A stretch of 64,000 nt of DNA from Stutzerimonas stutzeri. Lineage in GTDB: Bacteria; Pseudomonadota; Gammaproteobacteria; Pseudomonadales; Pseudomonadaceae. The notes below the pieces were generated by a model. It was not told where the DNA came from, did not search any database, and worked only from the letters and a program-made list of their open reading frames with translations. The DNA is taken from the NCBI RefSeq assembly GCF_013522825.1, contig NZ_JAAMQZ010000016.1, positions 1 through 64,000 of the forward strand. The letters run 5' to 3'. Both the position numbers and the translations under genes were made by a program. The stretch's first letter is position 1, and every line of letters starts with the position of its first letter. Of this stretch, positions 28,722-37,667 are shown piece after piece.

Positions 28722-28931
28722 CTGGCGGTTTTCCGCCACGACGCTCCTCGCAGATATCTTTCTTCTGTAGGAGTGCCGGCTTCACGGTAAACAACGCCTC
28801 GGAACAGGCGACGACAGCCACCCAGGCATTCGACTAAAGTTTTAGAGCCTGTAAGCTGAAAAATCCTGCACGAGGCATTTATCGGCATTTCGCTATCACA
28901 GCACAGACTACCTGCACGTATCGCTCATATC
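28722..28931. other. Upstream control region of dctPQM
   Basis: This stretch between dctD and the sigma-54 promoter holds no gene. DctD enhancer sites should lie here. CTGCACG occurs twice (28866-28872 and 28912-28918), but I cannot identify a convincing palindromic enhancer. Confidence 0.4.
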
Positions 28932-28946
28932 TGGCACAGTGCTTGC
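28932..28946 (+). promoter_or_regulatory. Sigma-54 (RpoN) promoter of dctPQM
   Basis: TGGCACAGTGCTTGC fits the consensus TGGCAC-N5-TTGC, with the essential GG and GC dinucleotides ten bases apart. It predicts a start about 12 bases downstream and a leader of about 130 nt before the dctP ATG at 29089, which has an AGAGGA ribosome-binding sequence. With DctD encoded just upstream, this is the expected RpoN/DctD-controlled promoter. Confidence 0.88.
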
Positions 28947-29013
28947 TCTTATCAACCCCATGAGTCGCAAGGCACGGTCGTCGTTGACGCAACGGCTTCT
29001 TCCAAGCGCCTGA

Positions 29014-30081
<1,068 letters not shown>

Positions 30082-30088
30082 GCCTTAC

Positions 30089-30117
30089 AGGGAAGGCAGA
30101 CAGAACCTGCCTTCCCT
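30089..30117 (+). promoter_or_regulatory. Intercistronic hairpin between dctP and dctQ
   Basis: AGGGAAGGCAG and CTGCCTTCCCT form a perfect 11-bp stem around a seven-base loop, eight bases after the dctP stop. No T run follows, so full termination is unlikely. mRNA 3'-end stabilisation or partial attenuation would fit the need for more binding protein than membrane subunits. The remaining 216 bases before dctQ have no gene. Confidence 0.7.
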
Positions 30118-30333
30118 GCCCCTGGCATCGACAGATCAGTAAAAAGCGGAACATTCACGAAGGCCAGGCCCGACCCAGGTAGCGCCTGATGCGGCGCCCC
30201 GTGTCGGACTTCGCAAGTAATGGCTGGCGCTTTTTATTGCTCTGTCATACCGGTCGCCACGACCGGTTTACGGCGAACACTCAAGTCCGCTCACATCGGT
30301 ACATACTGTCAATCCATACGGGAGATGTCATCC

Positions 30334-30963
30334 ATGAACGCCCTGCGGCGCGTCTGGGACCACTTCGAGGAAGGTTTTATCGCCTTCTTGCTGGCCGCCA
30401 TGACCCTGGTGACCTTCATCTACGTCATCCTCAACAACCTCTACACACTGTTCTACAACCTGGGCGACCGGTTCGAGGGCAGCGCCGACTTCTGGTTCGC
30501 TATCGGTGACTTCATCATCGGTCTGGCCCAGTCCATGACCTGGAGCACCGCGCTGACCAAGGCCCTGTTCGCCTGGCTGATTTTCACCGGCCTGTCCTAT
30601 GGCGTGCGCACCGCCGGCCATATCGGCGTCGACGCGCTGGTCAAGCTTGCTCCGCGGCATATCCAGCGGCTCATCGGCATCATCGCCTGCCTGGTGTGCC
30701 TGGGTTATTCCGGGCTGCTGAGCGTAGCCAGCTTCGAATGGATCCAGGCCCTGTTCGTCGCCAATATCGGCGCCGAGGATCTGGGCCATATCGGCGTCAA
30801 GCAGTGGCATGTCGGCATGATCGTGCCCATCGGGTTCGCCATGATGTTCATCCGTTTCGTTGAAATATTCGTGCGCATCCTGCGTGGCCAGCAGACCGGC
30901 CTGGGGCTGGCTGACGAAGCCGCAGAAGCGGTCAAGCTGACCGAGCACGAGGAGCACAAGTAA
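30334..30963 (+). CDS. dctQ: TRAP transporter small membrane subunit DctQ
   Basis: This is the four-helix small subunit that joins DctP-bound substrate capture to DctM. It is 209 aa, with hydrophobic segments near residues 15-40, 75-95, 110-130 and 150-175. I place the start at the ATG at 30334 (MNALRRVWDHFEEG) because GGGAG lies about nine bases before it; the ATG at 30325 directly abuts that sequence. Its TAA stop shares one base with the dctM start codon. It is slightly longer than many DctQ proteins because of an extended loop around FYNLGDRFEGSADFWF. Confidence 0.92.
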   Translation: MNALRRVWDHFEEGFIAFLLAAMTLVTFIYVILNNLYTLFYNLGDRFEGSADFWFAIGDFIIGLAQSMTWSTALTKALFAWLIFTGLSYGVRTAGHIGVDALVKLAPRHIQRLIGIIACLVCLGYSGLLSVASFEWIQALFVANIGAEDLGHIGVKQWHVGMIVPIGFAMMFIRFVEIFVRILRGQQTGLGLADEAAEAVKLTEHEEHK

Positions 30964-32243
30964 TGACCATCCTGTTCCTGTTCGTCGTTCTTTTCCTGCT
31001 GATGTTCATCGGCGTACCGATTGCCGTCTCCCTGGGTCTCGCCGGCTCGCTGACCATCATGATCTTCAGTGAAGACTCGGTGCGCTCGCTGGCGATCAAG
31101 CTGTTCGAAACTTCCGAGCACTACACGCTATTGGCGATTCCGTTCTTCCTGCTGGCGGGCGCCTTCATGACCACTGGCGGCGTGGCCCGTCGCCTGATCG
31201 ACTTCGCCAACGCCTGCGTCGGCCATATCCGTGGCGGCCTGGCCATCGGCGCGGTACTGGCGTGTATGCTGTTTGCCGCACTGTCCGGCTCCTCACCGGC
31301 TACCGTGGCTGCGGTCGGCTCCATCGCCATCGCCGGCATGGTGCGTTCCGGTTACCCGCAGGCGTTCGGTGCCGGCATCGTGTGTAACGCCGGTACCCTG
31401 GGCATCCTGATTCCGCCGTCGGTGGTGATGGTGGTCTATGCCGCCGCTACCGAGCAATCGGTGGGCAAGCTGTTCATGGCCGGGGTGATTCCGGGCCTGA
31501 TGCTCGGCTGCGCACTGATGGTGGCCATCTACATCATCGCGGTGAAGAAGAACCTGCCGGCGCTGCCGCGCGCCACCGTCCGCGAGTGGTTCTCCGCCGC
31601 GCGCAAGGCACTCTGGGGCCTGCTGCTGATGGTGATCATCCTCGGCGGCATCTATTCGGGCATGTTCACGCCCACCGAAGCCGCCGCCGTAGCTGCCGTG
31701 TATTCGGCCTTTATCGCGCTGTTCGTGTACAAGGACATGTCCATCCGCGAGTGCCCGAAGGTGATCCTGGAGTCGGGCAAGCTGAGCATCATGCTGATGT
31801 TCATCATCGCCAACGCCATGCTCTTCGCCCACGTGCTGACCACCGAGCAGATCCCGCAGGCGATCACCGCCTGGGTGATCGAGGCTGGCCTGCAACCCTG
31901 GATGTTCCTGCTGGTGGTGAACATCGTGCTGCTGGTGGCCGGGGCCTTCATGGAGCCTTCGGCGATCATCCTGATCCTGGCGCCGATTCTCTTCCCCATC
32001 GCCGTACAGCTGGGCATCGACCCCATCCATCTGGGCATCATCATGGTGGTGAACATGGAGATCGGCCTGATCACGCCGCCGGTGGGGCTGAACCTGTTCG
32101 TGGCCTCGGCGGTAACGGGCATGCCGGTCACCTCGGTAGTTCGTGCAGTCCTGCCGTGGCTGGCCTTGATGTTGAGCTTTCTGGTGGTCATCACCTACGT
32201 GCCGTGGATTTCCCTGGCACTGCCGAACTGGTTGGGCATGTAG
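30963..32243 (+). CDS. dctM: TRAP transporter large membrane subunit DctM
   Basis: This is the main membrane subunit coupling sodium or proton flow to dicarboxylate import. It is 426 aa with about 11-12 hydrophobic helices. Typical DctM motifs are AIPFFLLAGAFMTTGGVARRL split at about 57-77, ALSGSSPATVAAVGSIAIAGM and NAGTLGILIPPSVVMVVYA, and near the end EIGLITPPVGLNLFVAS. It is translationally coupled to dctQ and ends 27 bases before a strong terminator. Confidence 0.95.
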   Translation: MTILFLFVVLFLLMFIGVPIAVSLGLAGSLTIMIFSEDSVRSLAIKLFETSEHYTLLAIPFFLLAGAFMTTGGVARRLIDFANACVGHIRGGLAIGAVLACMLFAALSGSSPATVAAVGSIAIAGMVRSGYPQAFGAGIVCNAGTLGILIPPSVVMVVYAAATEQSVGKLFMAGVIPGLMLGCALMVAIYIIAVKKNLPALPRATVREWFSAARKALWGLLLMVIILGGIYSGMFTPTEAAAVAAVYSAFIALFVYKDMSIRECPKVILESGKLSIMLMFIIANAMLFAHVLTTEQIPQAITAWVIEAGLQPWMFLLVVNIVLLVAGAFMEPSAIILILAPILFPIAVQLGIDPIHLGIIMVVNMEIGLITPPVGLNLFVASAVTGMPVTSVVRAVLPWLALMLSFLVVITYVPWISLALPNWLGM

Positions 32244-32270
32244 CGACATCCACCTGCCCGCTTCCCTTTT

Positions 32271-32296
32271 GCCCGGCCTTGCGCCGGGCTTTTTTT
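32271..32296 (+). terminator. Rho-independent terminator of dctPQM
   Basis: GCCCGGC-cttgc-GCCGGGC forms a perfect seven-pair GC stem followed at once by seven Ts (32290-32296). It ends the dctPQM operon and faces the convergent oxygenase gene. Confidence 0.93.
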
Positions 32297-32304
32297 CGCC
32301 CGTT

Positions 32305-32913
32305 TCAAAGCCCCAGGACATCCTCCGGGCGACGACGGAACCAGCCGGTAAGGGACAGACGCTCAGCTTCGGTGACCAGTACTTCATGGGGGAAATCACC
32401 CGACATGAACACCACCAGGTTGCCGGCCAACGGCGCGATATCCCGCTGCGAGCCATCGGCGAAATGCATGCGCAGCTCACCGGCATGGGCAGGCTGCCAG
32501 TCAGGATTGAGATAGAGCACGGCGGTGACGCAGCGACTGTCGTCATCGCGGAAGCGGTCCAGATGGGTCTGGTAAAAGGCGCCGGGCGGATAGAAGGCGA
32601 AATGGCATTCGAACTCCTCCAGCCCAAGGAAGAGTTCGCGGTTGAGCGTCTGGCGCAACTCGTCCATCAATTCGAGGTAGGCATCGCAGACTTCGGACTG
32701 CCCCGGCTCCAGCCACTGGATCTGGTCGCCCCGGATGCCTTCGCGCACCGCCTGCGCCTCACCACGCCCGACCCCGGCCGGTGCCAGCGCACCTTCGGCC
32801 TCGCGTCTGCGGCACTCGTCGGCCAGCTTGTGGGTCACAGCACTGGAAAGAAAGGAACTCTGCAGCGACCAGCCGCGTTCAGCCAGGTCATCGATGATGG
32901 TTGAGAACTGCAA
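32305..32913 (-). CDS. 2-oxoglutarate/Fe(II)-dependent oxygenase (prolyl-4-hydroxylase-like)
   Basis: The protein is 202 aa with the jelly-roll dioxygenase motifs: HLDRF (His and Asp iron ligands), RCVTAVLYLNPDW, the distal His in GDFPHEVLVT, and Arg of RLSLTGWF for 2-oxoglutarate. All ligands are present, so it is probably active on a protein or small-molecule substrate I cannot name. I use a TTG start at 32913 because a GGAG lies eight bases upstream and the product begins QFSTIIDDLAERGW like its relatives. The only upstream ATG frames add unfamiliar sequence. Single gene. Confidence 0.82.
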   Translation of the reverse strand: MQFSTIIDDLAERGWSLQSSFLSSAVTHKLADECRRREAEGALAPAGVGRGEAQAVREGIRGDQIQWLEPGQSEVCDAYLELMDELRQTLNRELFLGLEEFECHFAFYPPGAFYQTHLDRFRDDDSRCVTAVLYLNPDWQPAHAGELRMHFADGSQRDIAPLAGNLVVFMSGDFPHEVLVTEAERLSLTGWFRRRPEDVLGL

Positions 32914-33010
32914 GAAAGTGACTCCGAAGGGATACTGAAAGAGTCTAGCAGCGCCTCGACAAGCATGCTTCAGGCGCCGAAAATAAACCGCCCGCCAGAC
33001 AGGAGCTTCC

Positions 33011-33772
33011 ATGCGCGCCCTTATTGCCTGTGTATTACTCGCCTTCAGCCTGAACAGCCTGGCCGACAACTATGACGAGCTCTACGAAACTGCCGGCTGG
33101 ACCGAGCAGCGGGGCAACTTCAGCGATGCCCTGATCGCCGCCCAGCAGCGCTACAAGAACAGCCTGCCACCGGCGGTCTACCAGGCGCTGGTAACCAACA
33201 GCAATAAACGCTTCGCCGCCGATGCCATCGACCGACGCGCCAAGCAGGCGCTGCGCCATTCTCTACAGGACCCGCAACCCGCCCTGGAGTTCTTCCAGTC
33301 GCCGCTGGGCCACAAGATCGTCGCTGCCGAAACCCTGGCCGCCCGCAAGGAACAGCTGGCCCGCTATGAAAACGGCCTGCCACGCATGGAAGCCGGCAGC
33401 AATCGGCAACTGCTGATTCGCCATCTGGCCCAGGCGCTGCCCGCCGCACAGGCCGGCGCGGAGGTCAGCCTGGCACTGGCCGGTGTCGCCGCGGACAGCC
33501 TCAGCCAGATGATTCCCGGCCTGCTCGGCGGCAATCAGGCCCAGGGGTTGCTGGACAGCCAGCGCGCGCGCCTGCAGCAGCAGATCGAGGCCGACCTGGA
33601 CAACACCCTGCTGTATGTCTATCGCGGCCTGTCGGATGTGGAACTGGACGAATTCGTCACCTTCACCCAGTCATCCGCCGGCAGGGATTATTACCAGGCG
33701 GCGCTGGAAACCCTGCGCGCCGGACTGGCCGTTGGCCTCAGCGGCACGGATATCCAGGCGCAAGCCCGGTAG
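33011..33772 (+). CDS. Exported DUF2059-like protein
   Basis: This protein of 253 aa has a signal peptide (about 1-18, ending SLA) and an otherwise helical, Ala/Leu/Gln-rich mature part. The C-terminal 60 residues (NTLLYVYRGLSDVELDEFVTF ... SSAGRDYYQAALETL) have the DUF2059-like pattern of a helical hairpin seen in secreted bacterial proteins of unknown role. An earlier similar stretch (RHSLQDPQPALEFFQSPLGHKIVAAE) may be a second copy. It is divergent from the oxygenase gene. The very end of the gene is part of a short duplication involving the downstream REP region. I do not know its function. Confidence 0.6.
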   Translation: MRALIACVLLAFSLNSLADNYDELYETAGWTEQRGNFSDALIAAQQRYKNSLPPAVYQALVTNSNKRFAADAIDRRAKQALRHSLQDPQPALEFFQSPLGHKIVAAETLAARKEQLARYENGLPRMEAGSNRQLLIRHLAQALPAAQAGAEVSLALAGVAADSLSQMIPGLLGGNQAQGLLDSQRARLQQQIEADLDNTLLYVYRGLSDVELDEFVTFTQSSAGRDYYQAALETLRAGLAVGLSGTDIQAQAR

Positions 33773-33775
33773 CCC

Positions 33776-33878
33776 GTAGGGCCGAACGAGTTATATCCAG
33801 GCGCAGCCGGGCAGCCGAACCTGTAGGGCCGAATTCATTCGGCCACACCACAAGGCCGAACGAGTTCGGCCCTACGAG
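33776..33878. repeat. REP-like repeat cluster
   Basis: Three related arms are seen: GTAGGGCCGAACGAGTT (33776-33792), TGTAGGGCCGAATTCATTCG (from 33822) with its complement, and GAGTTCGGCCCTACGAG (ending 33878). They match the pair at 10372-10431. They lie between convergent genes. About 40 bp of the block (33750-33790 and 33793-33833) is also tandemly duplicated, beginning inside the stop region of the upstream gene. Confidence 0.78.
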
Positions 33879-33882
33879 ACGC

Positions 33883-34821
33883 TCATTTCAGCCGTTCGCT
33901 GAGAAACTCGAAATACTGTCGGCGCAGCGCTTCGCTTTCGTTGACCAGGTGATGCCGCGCTTCGGGCAGGCGCAGGATTTCCGGGGCGGCGAACTTGTTT
34001 TCCAGCACCGGCAGGTTGTGCTGCCAATCGACGGTCATATCGGCTTCGCCCTGAACGATGATCGGGCTGTGGCTGCTCGGCGTGGCGCCTTCGATACGCG
34101 GTATCCAGCGCGACAGCGCACCGACCCAGGCCGTGGGCAGGATATCCGGTTGCAACGGGTCGCTGCGCTGGACGAAATCGAGAAAGGCCGGATCGCCGGA
34201 ATTGTCGGAAAACGTCCGGGGAATCTGTTTGACGAACCGCCGCATCACTTCGTAACTCAGCCGCGACCAGCCCCAGGCACGCGGTCGCACCAGTGGCGCA
34301 AGCAGGATGCTGCGGCCCAGGTTAGGCTCCTGCGGCTGGCTCAGCAGATGTTCGAGAACAATCGCCGCCCCGGTACTCTGCCCCAGCAGGTGCCAGGGTC
34401 GCGGCAACTCCAGTTTCGCCGCCTCGCGCAGCAAGCCCTGCAGCACCGCCTGGTATTCATCGAATTCGTTGATGCTGGCGCGCGGCCCGCTGGACAATCC
34501 ATGCCCCGGCAGATCGCAGGCCAGCACGGCAAAACCCATCTGCAACCCCCACTCCACCACATGCCGGTACAGGCCCATGTGATCGTAATAGCCATGCAGG
34601 ATCAGCAGGCTCGCCACCGGCTGCGCGGGGCGCCAGAGCTGGGCCACCACCTCGTAGTCATGCACGCGAAAACGTCCCAGCCGGCGCTGCACATCACCCA
34701 GGCCGGGCATGTCCAGGCCGTAGTAGGACTGGTAGAACAGCGCGTCCGCGGTGAGGAAGGAGCCATCACCAAGGGGGCTCAGTTGGGCGCGCAGTGAGTC
34801 GGGATCGATTCGCGAAGGCAT
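33883..34821 (-). CDS. Alpha/beta hydrolase (monoacylglycerol lipase/lysophospholipase-like)
   Basis: This serine hydrolase of 312 aa has an oxyanion region LILHGYYDHMGLYRH (about 93-107), nucleophile elbow GQSTGAA (about 164-170, Ser166-167 region), Asp in QGEADMTVDW and His in EARHHLVNE, so the triad appears complete. The HGYYDHMGLYRHVVEWG and GHGLSSGPRASINEFDEY patterns are those of the monoglyceride-lipase/lysophospholipase group. The ATG at 34821 is chosen over the frame opening at 34971, which would include non-family sequence. Divergent from the thioredoxin-fold gene. The substrate is unknown. Confidence 0.85.
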   Translation of the reverse strand: MPSRIDPDSLRAQLSPLGDGSFLTADALFYQSYYGLDMPGLGDVQRRLGRFRVHDYEVVAQLWRPAQPVASLLILHGYYDHMGLYRHVVEWGLQMGFAVLACDLPGHGLSSGPRASINEFDEYQAVLQGLLREAAKLELPRPWHLLGQSTGAAIVLEHLLSQPQEPNLGRSILLAPLVRPRAWGWSRLSYEVMRRFVKQIPRTFSDNSGDPAFLDFVQRSDPLQPDILPTAWVGALSRWIPRIEGATPSSHSPIIVQGEADMTVDWQHNLPVLENKFAAPEILRLPEARHHLVNESEALRRQYFEFLSERLK

Positions 34822-34909
34822 AGCGGGGTTCTGGCTCGGATTGCATGGAATATTCAGCTCTGCGGTGCAACATGGCAAGCTAGGCGGGCTTTTCCCGCCG
34901 AGCGCCAAC

Positions 34910-35473
34910 ATGCCCATACGCAGCAAATACCTTATCGTCAGCCTGGCCCTGTTGCTGGGAACCGGCGCCATGCTGTCCGCCTACCTGTGGTTCGAGGCGC
35001 GCTACCTGCGTACCTTCGACGGTGAGCGCAGTGAACTCTTCAATGGCGATGCGCTGCAGCTTCCCGCCGAGCTGCAAGAGCCGGGGCCGGTGCGCTTCGT
35101 GCATTTCTGGGACCCCGGCTGCCCGTGCAACGTCGGCAACCAGCAGCATCTGCAGGAGTTGCTGCAGCACTTCGCCGGCCAGCCGGTGGCATTCTTCGAG
35201 GTCCGCAAACCCGGCAGCAAGGGCCGTCTGCCCCAGCAACTGGCAGCGCTGCAACCCCTCTCCGGGCTGACAGGCTCCGAGCACCTGCCGGCCAGCCCGG
35301 CGGTCGGCATCTGGGATCGCAATGGCGAACTGGCCTATATCGGCCCTTACAGCGAAGGCGCGGTATGCAGCTCGGACAATAGTTTCGTCGAGCCCATTCT
35401 CGAAGCCCTGCTGGCCGGGCGCAAGGTCCGCGCCACCCATTCGCTGGCGGTGGCCTGTTTCTGCGACTGGTAG
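34910..35473 (+). CDS. Membrane-anchored thioredoxin-fold protein (DUF6436-like)
   Basis: This protein of 187 aa has an N-terminal membrane anchor (about 8-28) and a periplasmic thioredoxin-like domain. The active-site region VRFVHFWDPGCPCNVGNQQH (about 61-80) has Cys71 and Cys73 as a CxC pair instead of the usual CxxC. Two further Cys lie near the end (FCDW region) and one in AVCSSDN. It could act as a periplasmic thiol oxidoreductase or metallochaperone; CxC redox centres are known in other families. The start at 34910 leaves 88 bp to the divergent hydrolase gene. The role is inference. Confidence 0.7.
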   Translation: MPIRSKYLIVSLALLLGTGAMLSAYLWFEARYLRTFDGERSELFNGDALQLPAELQEPGPVRFVHFWDPGCPCNVGNQQHLQELLQHFAGQPVAFFEVRKPGSKGRLPQQLAALQPLSGLTGSEHLPASPAVGIWDRNGELAYIGPYSEGAVCSSDNSFVEPILEALLAGRKVRATHSLAVACFCDW

Positions 35474-35547
35474 CGATAACAGGCCGTTGAAAACGACCTG
35501 ATAACCGCGACGGAGCATGACATCGATCAAACTTGATCGCAATCAAA

Positions 35548-35562
35548 TGATAACTATTTTCA
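35548..35562. promoter_or_regulatory. Fur-box-like site upstream of the TonB-receptor operon
   Basis: TGATAACTATTTTCA matches 13 of 14 defined bases or thereabouts of the Fur half-site pair TGATAAT-N-ATTATCA (mismatches at two positions by my count). It lies 65 bp before the receptor start codon at 35628, in an A/T-rich patch unlike its GC-rich surroundings. It suggests iron-responsive repression of the operon 35628-41516. Confidence 0.7.
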
Positions 35563-35627
35563 TCTAAAGGAAAATCGACCCCATCCACCGGCACCTCATC
35601 GCCGGCATCCATTCAGGGAGTCGCTCA

Positions 35628-37664
35628 ATGATTTTCCGTCTTCACCCTCTGGCCCTGGCCTGTCTCGCCCTCGGCACCACCTCCGCCCTCGCCGCCCCGC
35701 TGGAGCTGCAGGAAACTGTGATCACGGCCAAGGGTTACCAGGCCGCGACCCAGGACATCCCACAAGCCATCGAAGTGCTGGAACCGAGCGCGACCCACGG
35801 CACCGAGCCCCTGGGCAGCCTGTTCCGTGGCAAGCCGGGCCTGGCCGTGCACAGCGATGGCGCCTGGGGCCAGAATCCGGTGCTGCGCGGCATGAAGAAG
35901 GAAAGCACCGTGCTGATGGTCGATGGCGTGCGCGTCAACTCGGCGCAGCCACAGGGTTCGCTGGCCTCCTTCCTCGACCTCGGCCTGCTGGAGCGCGCCG
36001 AGGTGGTCAAGGGACCAAGCTCGGTGCTCTACGGCAGCGGCGCCATGGGCGGCGTGGTCAACCTGATCACGCCCGAGGCGCGCTTTACCGAGCAGGCGCA
36101 ACAGGGCGGGCGCTTCGGCCTGTCCGCCAGCAGTGTCGATGAAGGCTTCAACGGCGCCGTGCTGCTGCGCGATTCCAGCAGCGATCACGCACTGGTGCTG
36201 GGCGCCGCCGGACGCAAGGCCAACGATTACGACAGCCCCAGCGGCACCGAGCAGCGCACCGGCTACAGCTCCGACAGCCTGCTGCTCAAATACAAGCAAC
36301 GCCTGAGCGACGACGTCAATGTCAGCCTCAACGTGCAGCGCCATACCGACCGCGACGTCTGGTATCCCGGATCGACGCGCCCCGCCCCCTCGGCGCTGAT
36401 CGGCCAGACCACCATCCACTCGCCGGAGCAGCGCCGCGAGCTGTATCAGCTGGGGCTGGAGAACCGCCTCGGCGAAGGCACGCTGAACACCGAGGTCTAC
36501 CGCCAGGAGGTCTACCGGGAAATCCGCGCCTACTCGTCGAACCTCGACCGCAACCAGGTGCGCAACGACGTCAGCTTCATCACCCACGGGCTGCGCACCT
36601 CCTATCTGGTGCCGGTCGGTTCGCATCTGCTCACCGTCGGCGGCGAAGGCTGGAAGATGACCGGCGATCCGGAGCGGCACATGCACAACAACCCGCCGCT
36701 GTTCAACAACGACCTGCGCAACGACCCCTTCAAGGATGGCGAAGTCAGCTCCTACGGTCTGTTCGTGCAGGACGAGTTCGAGCTGGGCCGCACTGCCATC
36801 GTCGCCGGCGCCCGCCTTGATCGCGTCAGTGGCGACGCCAAGCAGAAGGGCGCCACACAGACCAGTGGCCTCAGCAGCAGCGACAACAACCTGTCCTGGT
36901 CGCTGGGCGCCACCCATCCGCTGTCCGATGCCCTCAACCTCTACGCCAACGTCGGCCAGGCCTACCGCGCGCCCGACCTGCGCGAACGCTTCGAGGATGC
37001 CGCGCGCGGCGATGGCTACTACCACATCGGCAATCCCAAGCTGGATCCCGAACGCTCCACCAGTTTCGAGATCGGCCTCAAGGGCCACGGCAGCGACTTC
37101 GACTATCGCCTGGCGGCCTTCCATACCCGCATCGATGACTACATCGCGGGTCGGGTGACCAACGAGCCTCCGCAAAGCGGCCTGCCGGTCAAGCGCACCG
37201 GCAACCTCGACGAAGTGGTGATCTACGGCCTCGAAGGCGGCGCCAGCAAGGCCGTCGGCGCCTTCGTGGTGGACGGCAGCTTCACCTGGCTGCGCGGCAA
37301 GAACAAGCAGGACAACGAACCGCTGTACCAGATGCCCGCCCACGAGCTGACGCTGGGCATCGGCCAGCCCGCCGAGCGTGGTTTCTACTGGCATGCCCAG
37401 TTGCGCGCCGTGGCCGAGCAGGACCGTGTCGCCACGCGCTTCTCCAACGGCACCGAGGATGAAACCTCCGGCTTCGTCACCGCCGATGCCAGCCTCGGCT
37501 GGGGTTTTGGCAAGGTCGGCGTATTGCAGACGGTCAATCTTGACGCCAGGCTGAGCAACCTCTTCGACAAGGCGTACCATGAGCACCTCGCCGACGGCGT
37601 CAGCGGCAACGAACTGGAAGCGCCGGGCCGTGGCATCACCCTGGCATTGAGTGGGAGTTTCTAA
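35628..37664 (+). CDS. TonB-dependent outer-membrane receptor
   Basis: This is a 678-aa gated porin. It has a signal peptide (about 1-22), a TonB-box-like LQETVITAKG (about 26-35), a plug domain (about 40-155; PVLRGMKKESTVLMVDGVRV, RAEVVKGPSSVLYGSGAMGG), and a 22-strand barrel ending in LALSGSF with terminal Phe. The hemoglobin/transferrin/vitamin-type receptor class fits best. A His/Met patch PERHMHNNPP (about 349-358) might bind metal or heme. It is first in a five-gene operon with an ABC importer and nnrS, behind a Fur-box-like site. The cargo is unknown: heme, a siderophore or a copper or other metal chelate are options. Confidence 0.9.
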   Translation: MIFRLHPLALACLALGTTSALAAPLELQETVITAKGYQAATQDIPQAIEVLEPSATHGTEPLGSLFRGKPGLAVHSDGAWGQNPVLRGMKKESTVLMVDGVRVNSAQPQGSLASFLDLGLLERAEVVKGPSSVLYGSGAMGGVVNLITPEARFTEQAQQGGRFGLSASSVDEGFNGAVLLRDSSSDHALVLGAAGRKANDYDSPSGTEQRTGYSSDSLLLKYKQRLSDDVNVSLNVQRHTDRDVWYPGSTRPAPSALIGQTTIHSPEQRRELYQLGLENRLGEGTLNTEVYRQEVYREIRAYSSNLDRNQVRNDVSFITHGLRTSYLVPVGSHLLTVGGEGWKMTGDPERHMHNNPPLFNNDLRNDPFKDGEVSSYGLFVQDEFELGRTAIVAGARLDRVSGDAKQKGATQTSGLSSSDNNLSWSLGATHPLSDALNLYANVGQAYRAPDLRERFEDAARGDGYYHIGNPKLDPERSTSFEIGLKGHGSDFDYRLAAFHTRIDDYIAGRVTNEPPQSGLPVKRTGNLDEVVIYGLEGGASKAVGAFVVDGSFTWLRGKNKQDNEPLYQMPAHELTLGIGQPAERGFYWHAQLRAVAEQDRVATRFSNGTEDETSGFVTADASLGWGFGKVGVLQTVNLDARLSNLFDKAYHEHLADGVSGNELEAPGRGITLALSGSF

Positions 37665-37667
37665 ATC

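Noticed and set aside
28857..28931. DctD enhancer palindromes
   Set aside because: Some repeated words (CTGCACG) are present, but no clear dyad matching known DctD sites could be defended.
30090..30120. Full rho-independent terminator after dctP
   Set aside because: The stem is strong but no T run follows; dctQM would otherwise need a separate promoter that I cannot identify.
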